Of a DNA stretch of 5,253 nucleotides, positions 1-4,734 are shown in pieces; the first letter of the stretch is position 1; every line of letters begins with the position of its first letter. The position numbers were made by a program, and so were the translations under genes. The DNA lies in assembly GCA_017397605.1 (NCBI GenBank), contig JAFQII010000036.1, positions 1 through 5,253 on the forward strand, in the 5' to 3' direction. This DNA is from Clostridia bacterium. GTDB taxonomy: Bacteria; Bacillota; Clostridia; Oscillospirales; CAG-382. The notes beneath the pieces are model-generated. The model had not been told where the DNA came from, searched no databases, and was given only the letters and a program-made list of their open reading frames with translations.

Positions 1-603
1 GATGTTGCCCGTCATGGCGATGAGCTGGTTGTAGACGAGATTTTCGCCGCGGCAGTTGCCGATCGAAGCACCGCCCAAGCTCTTGTTGAGTCCTGTCATT
101 TCGTTGGCAGCCATGATTCTGCCTGCCCAGCCCATTTGATGTTTGTATTGCTCGCTTTCGCGCTCGCAGTAAGCCTCGCAAAGGGAGTCGCCCACAAAGA
201 GGACGGATTTTTGATAAAGAGGATTCATGGTATGTTCCTTTCCGGTTTCAAAAACCGCGTGATGATAAAAATGATTGCCGGACAGCATTTTTTTGACGGA
301 GCCGAATTTACATCCGCAGAGCGTCTCGCAAAGCGCCAAAACTTCTTCGTTTTCAAAGCCTTGCACATCAAAGCGCTTGATGCCGTCCTGCAAGTGAAAC
401 AAAAATACGGCACGGTCGTGCGTGATGTATTCGTTCCAGTATTCAAGCTCTAAGTGTGAGCAGATAAACGATTCCCACTCGCGTGCTTTTTCGTTTGGAA
501 ATGCCACGGTATAATTCTCTCCGTCGCGCTCGACGGCAAATCCGCGCGGAACAAGCTCCAACACAGCATCCCCGATGCCCATAACATATGAATAAAACAT
601 CAT
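1..603 (-). CDS. SGNH/GDSL-family hydrolase with extra N-terminal domain (partial, 3' end outside window)
   Basis: Open frame of 201 codons from ATG at 603, running off the left edge. Residues 1-125 are a domain I do not recognise: soluble-looking, rich in aromatic residues and His. Residues 126-201 begin an SGNH hydrolase: SVLFVGDSL (133-141) is block I, with Ser140 as the expected nucleophile in GDS, and the Gly-rich NKSLGGASIGN (173-183) fits block II. Block III (GxND) and the catalytic Asp/His would lie beyond the edge. The family hydrolyses esters, often on lipids or acetylated carbohydrates; the substrate cannot be told here. No signal peptide or membrane segment is visible, so it is probably cytoplasmic. 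The start is supported by AAAAAGGAG at 611-619, 7 bases before the ATG at 603; a second ATG follows directly. A further in-frame ATG with a good ribosome binding site lies at 228, exactly where the hydrolase domain begins. Confident about the GDS block, less about full function. Confidence 0.8.
   Translation of the reverse strand, partial: MMFYSYVMGIGDAVLELVPRGFAVERDGENYTVAFPNEKAREWESFICSHLELEYWNEYITHDRAVFLFHLQDGIKRFDVQGFENEEVLALCETLCGCKFGSVKKMLSGNHFYHHAVFETGKEHTMNPLYQKSVLFVGDSLCEAYCERESEQYKHQMGWAGRIMAANEMTGLNKSLGGASIGNCRGENLVYNQLIAMTGNI
226..241 (-). promoter_or_regulatory. Internal ribosome binding site and in-frame start before the hydrolase domain
   Basis: AAAGGA at 236-241 lies 7 bases before an in-frame ATG at 226-228 (Met126 of the long frame). 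The protein from this ATG would begin MNPLYQKSVLFVGDS, a natural N-terminus for a free-standing SGNH hydrolase. Either the hydrolase is made separately as well as in the long form, or two former genes were fused in frame. Seen directly; use of the start is inferred. Confidence 0.45.
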
Positions 604-630
604 TTGTACGCTCCTTTTTGTGATGTCCCC

Positions 631-659
631 AGTATATCACAAAAAACACGGCGGCGCAA
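631..659 (-). promoter_or_regulatory. Sigma-A-type promoter of the hydrolase gene
   Basis: On the minus strand TTGCGC (654-659) and TATACT (631-636) are separated by exactly 17 bases. Transcription would start near 624, about 20 bases before the start codon. The short inverted repeat GTGAT/ATCAC (620-624 and 636-640) brackets the -10 to +1 region and could be an operator, but is only 5 bp per arm. Confidence 0.6.
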
Positions 660-679
660 GACTTTTTTACGTTCTCTGC

Positions 680-708
680 TTGATTATTGACGGTCCGAAT
701 GTTATAAT
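680..708 (+). promoter_or_regulatory. Possible plus-strand promoter facing the 3' end of the transporter gene
   Basis: TTGATT (680-685) and a perfect TATAAT (703-708) are spaced 17 bases apart on the plus strand. There is no convincing plus-strand gene downstream; the transcript would be antisense to the end of the transporter gene. The match to consensus is good, but a promoter-like sequence in AT-rich intergenic DNA can arise by chance. Confidence 0.35.
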
Positions 709-713
709 AAAAC

Positions 714-2015
714 TCATTTCTGCGGTGTGCGTTTGCACGCCGCTTTCTTTTGAAACAGGATAAACAGCACCGCCAGAATGAGTGCGGCACCCAGCGCGGC
801 GGCAAAAATGTTTGCGTTGGGGATAAAGGATTCCGTGCCGTCGTTGCCGACGATTTTTTCTGCGCCTGCCAGTACGGTTTTGCCGATAAACGGGCCGATC
901 AGTCCGGGGACGAGCACTTGCGAGAAGATGCGCACACCTTGAAACATGCCCGACTTTCCGCTCGGCGTCAGCTCACGGATCTTGGCACCAAACACCGCCA
1001 TGCCCGACAGGTACCCGCACATCATCAGCAGAGAACCGACAAACACGAGCGCGGTATGACGGAACAGAAACAGCAAGACATACCCCGCGCACAGCCAAAG
1101 CAGGCTGTACCACGCGGAGAACGAAAAGCCTTTTTTGTCATATACCTTGCCCCAGAACGCCGTGACGACCGATGCGAGAATGATCGCGGGCGCCATGACA
1201 AACACGTAGTTTGTCATCTGCAAAGACACCTCATAATAGAGGATGAGGTAGGGCATAAAGATCTGAATAGAGGTGTTAAAGACGATAAACGCAATCAGAT
1301 AAAAATACAGTGGCGCGTTTGCGCGAACCGTCGAGGGCAAAAAGCCGTGCACGACGGTTTTGACATAGCTTTCCTTTGCAGGTGCGATCGGCGGCTCTTT
1401 GATCAAAAAGCAGCCCAGTACGCCGACCGCGAGAACGACCGCGCCGATGATGACAAAGATATACGTCCAGCTCGATTCTTTGTCAAGGTCAAACGCCATA
1501 AAACCGCCAAATACGGCAAGGATCGCAACCAAGGGCATCATGGAGTTGATGCCTTCCGCCTGTCCGCGGTTGCTGTCGTCGGTGCTGTCCGTCAGCCATG
1601 CGTTAAATGCGGCGTCGTTGGCACTTGAACCGAAAAACGTCATCACGCAGTCCAGCAAAATGACCAGCGACACGCCGACCGACGCGGCAGAAGCCGCCAT
1701 CGGGAACGCCGATGCGATCAGATCCTCTTTCAACAGCGCAAAGCTCAAAATCGAGACGCCCCAAACGAGGTAGCCGCCGCACATAAAGAGCTTGCGCTTG
1801 CCGATCTTGTCCGACAGCGCGCCGATCAATACGGTTGTCAGCGTAGCGGCAACGGCGCTTGCGGATACCATTGCGGAAATATCCGCGGCGGATGCGTGGA
1901 ACATTTTGTAGATGAACACGTTGAGATACATGTTTTCCACAACCCATGCGATCTGCCCGACGAGGCTGAACAGGGTGAGAACAAACCAGAATTTTGCGGA
2001 GAGCTTTGTTTTCAT
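714..2015 (-). CDS. Major facilitator superfamily (MFS) transporter
   Basis: Predicted 433-residue inner-membrane secondary transporter with about twelve hydrophobic segments, at roughly 9-30, 45-67, 77-95, 98-125, 155-175, 183-205, 236-258, 270-288, 299-317, 320-340, 362-378 and 402-421. GALSDKIGKRK (65-75), between segments 2 and 3, is the MFS motif A; a weaker copy, WGKVYDKKG, lies at the matching place in the C-terminal half (288-296). Segments 4-5 carry the polar stretch NDAAFNAWLTD (133-143). The tail (QKKAACKRTPQK) is basic and cytosolic. Length and layout are normal for MFS. The substrate cannot be inferred: neither the motifs nor the neighbours point to a sugar, drug or peptide. The start at 2015 is chosen because AAAAGGAG (2024-2031) lies 8 bases upstream; an ATG at 2054 in the same frame lies upstream of the predicted transcription start. 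No clear terminator follows the stop at 714. Confidence 0.85.
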   Translation of the reverse strand: MKTKLSAKFWFVLTLFSLVGQIAWVVENMYLNVFIYKMFHASAADISAMVSASAVAATLTTVLIGALSDKIGKRKLFMCGGYLVWGVSILSFALLKEDLIASAFPMAASAASVGVSLVILLDCVMTFFGSSANDAAFNAWLTDSTDDSNRGQAEGINSMMPLVAILAVFGGFMAFDLDKESSWTYIFVIIGAVVLAVGVLGCFLIKEPPIAPAKESYVKTVVHGFLPSTVRANAPLYFYLIAFIVFNTSIQIFMPYLILYYEVSLQMTNYVFVMAPAIILASVVTAFWGKVYDKKGFSFSAWYSLLWLCAGYVLLFLFRHTALVFVGSLLMMCGYLSGMAVFGAKIRELTPSGKSGMFQGVRIFSQVLVPGLIGPFIGKTVLAGAEKIVGNDGTESFIPNANIFAAALGAALILAVLFILFQKKAACKRTPQK

Positions 2016-2044
2016 GGCGAATACTCCTTTTGCTTGATGAGAGT

Positions 2045-2073
2045 ATTTTACCACAAAAACAAAGCTCTGTCAA
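2045..2073 (-). promoter_or_regulatory. Sigma-A promoter of the MFS transporter gene
   Basis: On the minus strand a consensus TTGACA (2068-2073) and TAAAAT (2045-2050) are exactly 17 bases apart. Transcription should begin near 2038, giving a leader of about 22 bases that contains the ribosome binding site. The promoter begins about nine bases beyond the stop codon of the synthetase gene, so the transporter has its own transcription unit. Confidence 0.75.
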
Positions 2074-2081
2074 CGATAGCC

Positions 2082-3389
2082 TTACGGCGTGAGCCTGTTT
2101 ACATCCCTTGGGAACAACGTTGCGCGGCGCACGTTGTCAAAGCCCAACAGCTTTGCGGTCAGCCGTTCCAAGCCGATGCCCATACCGCCGTGGGGCGGCA
2201 AGCCGTATTTGTGCGCCATGAGATAGCTTGCAAACGCATTCACATCCATGCCGAGACGTTGCATTTTTCGTACCTGCGTCTCATAGTCGTGGATTCGTTT
2301 TCCGCCCGTGGTCACTTCAATACCGCGGAACAACAAGTCAAAACTGTCCGTGACGGAAGGATTCTCGGCGTTTTCTGCGGTATAAAAAGGGCGCTTGGAT
2401 GTTTTGTAATGCGTGACAAAGACCAGTTCGCTCCCCGTCTGCTTGTAAATCAGCTCGCAGAGCCGCTTTTCTTCCGTCGGCTCAAAGTCGTCGCCGTCGG
2501 GAGCGCAAAGCATGGCTTTTGCCTCTGCAAAGGTGATCGCGGGGATCCCGCAGATTTTGGGAACTTTTGCACCAAGCAACGCAATCTCACGCGCGCAATG
2601 CTCTGCGACGAACGCAAACGCAAACGACAGCATGGCAGTTTCCAGCTGCATCAGCTCGGTAAAGTCTTCGACAAACCCCATCTCCAAGTCGATGCTTGTG
2701 TACTCGTTGATGTGGCGCGAGGTGTCATGCTTTTCCGCACGGAACACGGGCGCGATCTCGTAGACGCGTTCCAGAACGCCGACCATCGTCTGCTTGTAGA
2801 ACTGCGGACTTTGCGCCAAAAACGCAGGCGTTCCGAAATAGTCCAAGCCAAACACGTTTGCACCGCCTTCCGCACTGCCCGACACGATCTTGGGCGTGTG
2901 GATCTCCACAAAACGGTTTTGCTCCAAAAACGTACGGATGCCACGCGCAAGCGCGGCTTGTACGACAAAGACGGCGCGCTCCTTTTCGTTGCGGAGCGTC
3001 AGCGGACGGTAGTCCAGAAGCGAGGAGAGGGAGGTGCTCACTTCCTTGCCCGAGATGACGATCGGAGGCTCTTCATAAGGCACGGAAAGGATCTCGATTT
3101 CGCGCATCTGCAGTTCAAACCCGACCTTGCTCCGCGTGTCCGCGACGACTAAGCCCGTCACGCAAAGGGACATGTTTTCTTTGAGCTCCGCGACGGAAAA
3201 GTTCGCGGTTTTTTCATCGTAAACACACTGCAACAGCGCCGTTTCGGTGCGCAGAATGACAAACGCAAAGCCCGACATGGCGCGGATCTTGTGCACCGTT
3301 CCGCAGACGCGCACCGTCTGCCCGATGTATTTCGCAAGCTCATAAATGCGGATATGGTTTTGTTTGATTTCTTTGTTGATATAGGTCAT
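2082..3389 (-). CDS. aspS: Aspartyl-tRNA synthetase, archaeal type (AspRS2-like; possibly non-discriminating)
   Basis: A 435-residue class II synthetase that charges tRNA-Asp with aspartate, and possibly tRNA-Asn as well. An N-terminal OB-fold for anticodon binding spans about 22-104. The catalytic core contains motif 1 (FVEIHTPKI, 160-168), the flipping-loop stretch SAEGG (172-176), the AspRS-type QSPQFYKQ (193-200), motif 2 (FRAEKHDTSRHINEY, 216-230, with Arg217) and motif 3 (GMGIGLERL, 402-410, with Arg409), ending in LFPRDVNRLTP. Length matches archaeal enzymes; the large GAD insertion of ordinary bacterial AspRS (about 590 residues) is absent. The OB-fold has His33 in GTVHKIR, where discriminating archaeal enzymes have Trp, but Lys88 in SKVGFE, where they have Lys, so tRNA discrimination is ambiguous. 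AsnRS is unlikely given QSPQFYKQ and the motif 2 sequence. The start has AAGGAG (3396-3401) 6 bases upstream. The gene lies behind a leader with an Asp-codon attenuator. Confidence 0.92.
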   Translation of the reverse strand: MTYINKEIKQNHIRIYELAKYIGQTVRVCGTVHKIRAMSGFAFVILRTETALLQCVYDEKTANFSVAELKENMSLCVTGLVVADTRSKVGFELQMREIEILSVPYEEPPIVISGKEVSTSLSSLLDYRPLTLRNEKERAVFVVQAALARGIRTFLEQNRFVEIHTPKIVSGSAEGGANVFGLDYFGTPAFLAQSPQFYKQTMVGVLERVYEIAPVFRAEKHDTSRHINEYTSIDLEMGFVEDFTELMQLETAMLSFAFAFVAEHCAREIALLGAKVPKICGIPAITFAEAKAMLCAPDGDDFEPTEEKRLCELIYKQTGSELVFVTHYKTSKRPFYTAENAENPSVTDSFDLLFRGIEVTTGGKRIHDYETQVRKMQRLGMDVNAFASYLMAHKYGLPPHGGMGIGLERLTAKLLGFDNVRRATLFPRDVNRLTP

Positions 3390-3405
3390 AACAGTCTCCT
3401 TGTTG

Positions 3406-3471
3406 TCAAAAAATGATTCTTTTGCTTACCACAAAAGCACCGTCAAGGCCGACATCATCTGTATGCCGCAT
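3406..3471 (-). CDS. Possible second small upstream ORF (21 codons, three Asp)
   Basis: ATG at 3471 opens a 21-codon frame ending with TGA at 3406-3408, 16 bases before the synthetase ATG. The peptide begins MRHTDDVGLDG, with Asp at 5, 6 and 10, and ends in a hydrophobic/basic tail. GAGGG (3479-3483) runs into GGTGATCC (3473-3480), which complements the 3' end of 16S rRNA, so initiation is plausible. It lies beyond the terminator and would only be translated from readthrough RNA. It could couple translation to the synthetase or add a second Asp checkpoint, or be chance. No homology is recognised. Confidence 0.35.
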   Translation of the reverse strand: MRHTDDVGLDGAFVVSKRIIF

Positions 3472-3487
3472 GGGATCACCCTCTTTC

Positions 3488-3519
3488 AAAAACAAAAAAC
3501 ACCGGCAATGTGCCGATGT
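3488..3519 (-). terminator. Intrinsic terminator inside the AspRS leader (attenuator)
   Basis: On the minus strand ACATCGGCA (3511-3519) pairs with TGCCGGTGT (3499-3507) around a 3-base CAT loop: nine pairs with one G-U. The run TTTTTTGTTTTT (3488-3499) follows at once. The T-run lies only on this side, so the direction is clear. It stands about 100 bases upstream of the synthetase start and 190 bases after the promoter, so it acts as an attenuator rather than as the terminator of trxB alone. Confidence 0.88.
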
Positions 3520-3570
3520 CAAAAAAGCAAAGTGTATCCAAAATCCGACGGCTTTTTCTTCACAGGCACA
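3509..3570 (-). promoter_or_regulatory. Predicted antiterminator stem
   Basis: On the minus strand TGTGCCTGTG (3561-3570) pairs with CATCGGCACA (3509-3518), nine pairs around one U-C mismatch. After a 2x2 internal loop, GAAAAAGC (3551-3558) pairs with GCTTTTTT (3521-3528), closing a 22-base loop. The outer strand uses eight of the nine bases of the terminator 5' arm, so the two structures cannot coexist. Folded by eye; free energies were not computed. Confidence 0.65.
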
Positions 3571-3634
3571 ACACGATAAGCACTTGCACCAACGGAAGAA
3601 AACCGAAGGCTCAAGTGCTACATATCGTCGTCCT
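3564..3634 (-). promoter_or_regulatory. Stem containing the leader Asp codons (anti-antiterminator)
   Basis: AGCACTTG (3612-3619) pairs perfectly with CAAGTGCT (3579-3586). After a 3-base bulge the stem continues: GATA with TATC, ACGAC with GTTGT, and AGG with CCT (3564-3578 against 3623-3634), with small bulges, about 20 pairs in all. The 5' arm is the Asp codon run GAC GAC GAT; the 3' arm takes up bases 3564-3570, which the antiterminator needs. A ribosome stalled on the Asp codons would open the lower part and free the antiterminator strand. Confidence 0.6.
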
Positions 3635-3653
3635 TACGAAGAAAATGCATCAT
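3618..3653 (-). CDS. Attenuator leader peptide MMHFLRKDDDM
   Basis: An 11-codon ORF from ATG at 3653 to TAG at 3618-3620. AAAGGA (3663-3668) lies 9 bases upstream, and the predicted transcript begins only about 12 bases before that, so it is the first ORF on the RNA. Codons 8-10 are GAC GAC GAT, three Asp in a row, one codon before the stop, and the gene downstream is the aspartyl-tRNA synthetase. Such a run of the cognate amino acid just before the stop is characteristic of leader peptides like those of trp, his and pheST in enteric bacteria. A second ATG directly after the first would give a 10-residue product. Confidence 0.75.
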   Translation of the reverse strand: MMHFLRKDDDM

Positions 3654-3673
3654 CAAAAAACGTCCTTTGCCAA

Positions 3674-3700
3674 ATGTGTTGCTATGGTTATAGCACACAT
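3674..3700 (-). repeat. Near-perfect palindrome over the -10 and start site of the AspRS promoter
   Basis: On the minus strand ATGTGTGCTAT (3690-3700) faces ATAGC-A-ACACAT (3674-3685) across the 4-base centre AACC: eleven matching positions per arm with one extra A. It covers the -10 hexamer and the predicted start. There is no following T-run, so it is not a terminator for trxB. It may be an operator, or a 5' hairpin if transcription starts further upstream. Confidence 0.4.
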
Positions 3701-3715
3701 CACAGCGTTTGTCAA
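3687..3715 (-). promoter_or_regulatory. Sigma-A promoter of the AspRS leader
   Basis: TTGACA (3710-3715) and TATAAC (3687-3692) are 17 bases apart on the minus strand, predicting a start near 3680. The TGA stop codon of trxB (3712-3714) is part of the -35 hexamer, so the two genes abut without any spacer. Confidence 0.8.
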
Positions 3716-4641
3716 GAGGGAAAATGCGTGACTGCGAGATATTCTTCCGCAAAATGTGCCGCAACTGCACCGTCGGAAACCGCCGTCACGACCTGGCGCA
3801 ACGTTTTGGTGCGGATGTCGCCGACCGCAAACACGCCGTCGACGTTCGTCTTTGTCGTTTCGTCTGCGATGATGTAACCTTGCTCGTCCAAGGTGATTTG
3901 TCCTGCCAAAAACTCCGTCGCGGGCTTTCTGCCGATGCTGATGAATACGCCGTCGCAAGCAAGTTCCGTACGGTCGCCCGTTTTGAGATGTTTGACCGTG
4001 ACGCCGTTCAGCCTGCCGTCGGCATCAAACGATTCTACCGCGCTGTCCCACAAAAACGTGACGTTTTGCGATTGCATCAAAGGCTGGTGATACAGCTTGG
4101 TCGCGCGCAGGGTGTCTCTGCGGTGCACGACATAAACCTGCTTTGCCAGATGCGCAAGGTACAGCGCGTCTGCCGCCGCGGAATTACCGCCGCCGACCAC
4201 GACGACCGTTTTGTCCTTGTAGAATCTGCCGTCGCAATGTGCGCAGTAATGTACGCCTCTTCCCGTCAAAGCCTGCTCGTTCTCCAAGCCCAGCTCCCTC
4301 GGGTTTGCCCCCGTGGCGATCACGACCGTTTTGCCCCAGAACGTGCCGTTTGTCGTTTCGACGCGCTTGACCGTCTGCGAAAAGTCGACCGAAATAACCT
4401 CGGCGTATTCTGTCTTTGCACCGAAACGCTCTGCACCCTGCTGCATTTTCATGCCGAGCGTAAAGCCGTCGATGCCTTCTTCAAAGCCGGGGTAGTTGTC
4501 GATGTCGCCCGTCAGCGTCATCTGTCCGCCCGCCGCCATTTTTTCGATGATCAGCGTGTCAAGTCCTGCACGCGATGCGTAGAGTGCGGCTGTGTAGCCT
4601 GCGGGTCCGCCGCCTAAAATCAGCATATCATAAAGTTTCAT
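3712..4641 (-). CDS. trxB: Thioredoxin reductase (NADPH-dependent flavoprotein)
   Basis: A complete 309-residue low-molecular-weight thioredoxin reductase, a cytoplasmic FAD enzyme that passes electrons from NADPH to thioredoxin through a redox-active disulfide. It has the N-terminal FAD-binding loop GGGPAG (10-15), the active-site pair CAHCD (Cys133, Cys136; CATC is more common), the second nucleotide loop GGGNSAAADA (150-159), HRRD (173-176) as expected for binding the NADPH phosphate, and the C-terminal FAD motif FAVGDIR (271-277) followed by RQVVTAVSDGAVAA. Length is normal. The start at 4641 is chosen because the FAD motif begins four residues later than usual only from this Met, and GAAAGG (4651-4656) lies 9 bases upstream; longer in-frame extensions would cross the divergent promoter region. 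The stop overlaps the next promoter, and no terminator separates it from the AspRS leader, so some readthrough into that leader is likely. Confidence 0.95.
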   Translation of the reverse strand: MKLYDMLILGGGPAGYTAALYASRAGLDTLIIEKMAAGGQMTLTGDIDNYPGFEEGIDGFTLGMKMQQGAERFGAKTEYAEVISVDFSQTVKRVETTNGTFWGKTVVIATGANPRELGLENEQALTGRGVHYCAHCDGRFYKDKTVVVVGGGNSAAADALYLAHLAKQVYVVHRRDTLRATKLYHQPLMQSQNVTFLWDSAVESFDADGRLNGVTVKHLKTGDRTELACDGVFISIGRKPATEFLAGQITLDEQGYIIADETTKTNVDGVFAVGDIRTKTLRQVVTAVSDGAVAAHFAEEYLAVTHFPS

Positions 4642-4669
4642 CGTTTGTGGCCTTTCTTTTTTTGTTTTC

Positions 4670-4698
4670 TTGACAGAAAACCAAAAATCATGTATACT
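4670..4698 (+). promoter_or_regulatory. Sigma-A promoter of the Crp-family regulator gene
   Basis: A consensus TTGACA (4670-4675) and TATACT (4693-4698) are 17 bases apart on the plus strand. Transcription should begin near 4705, about 23 bases before the start codon, with AAAGGAG (4713-4719) in between. It overlaps the probable trxB promoter on the other strand. Confidence 0.78.
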
Positions 4699-4704
4699 GG
4701 GTGT

Positions 4705-4734
4705 ATCATAATAAAGGAGCAAATGCCATGGCAA
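4705..4734 (-). promoter_or_regulatory. Probable trxB promoter, overlapping the divergent one
   Basis: On the minus strand TTGCCA (4729-4734) and TATGAT (4705-4710) are 18 bases apart, predicting a start near 4698 and a leader of about 57 bases. The -35 lies within the first codons of the regulator gene and the two -10 boxes are only 6 bases apart, so the two promoters should compete. The match is weaker than for the plus-strand promoter. Confidence 0.5.

Larger units (their letters stand above)
3390..3680 (-). promoter_or_regulatory. Long 5' leader of the AspRS gene: leader-peptide transcription attenuator
   Basis: About 290 bases of untranslated leader separate the predicted transcription start (near 3680) from the synthetase start codon. 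In order they contain a Shine-Dalgarno and an 11-codon Asp-rich leader ORF, a long stem that includes the Asp codons, an antiterminator stem, an intrinsic terminator ending near 3488, a second small ORF and the synthetase ribosome binding site. No T-box core (UGGNACC with flanking conserved bases) was found. Proposed logic: with ample Asp-tRNA the leader ribosome finishes and the first stem and terminator form, leaving an RNA of about 190 bases; when Asp-tRNA is short, the ribosome stalls on the Asp codons, the antiterminator forms and the synthetase is transcribed. The elements are seen; the switching is inferred. Confidence 0.75.

Noticed and set aside
641..672. Terminator between the transporter and the hydrolase
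   Set aside because: A- and T-runs bracket a GC-rich stretch, but the inner bases do not pair, so no stable hairpin forms.
750..1628. Plus-strand open frame opposite the transporter gene
   Set aside because: Very rich in Arg, Asp, Lys, His and Gln with no domain signal. Codon bias of the antisense transporter explains it.
2016..2054. Longer transporter start at the ATG at 2054
   Set aside because: That ATG overlaps the -10 box of the promoter and would precede the transcription start, whereas the ATG at 2015 has an ideal ribosome binding site and begins the normal MFS N-terminus.
1896..3152. Long plus-strand open frame of about 418 codons
   Set aside because: It lies opposite the AspRS gene and the transporter start, its translation is rich in Arg, His, Val and Cys without family motifs, and it has no promoter or ribosome binding site. 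It is the mirror of strongly coding DNA on the other strand.
2082..3389. Identification as asparaginyl-tRNA synthetase
   Set aside because: QSPQFYKQ and the FRAEKHDTSRHINEY motif 2 are AspRS-type; AsnRS has different residues at these amino-acid-binding positions.
3390..3700. T-box riboswitch ahead of the synthetase gene
   Set aside because: The leader length and terminator would fit, but I find no UGGNACC core with its conserved flanks upstream of the terminator. TTGGTGCAAG (about 3583-3592) is only a faint resemblance. The Asp-codon ORF explains the layout better.
3709..4617. Plus-strand open frame opposite trxB
   Set aside because: trxB on the other strand has every expected motif; this frame has none and contains no recognisable fold pattern.
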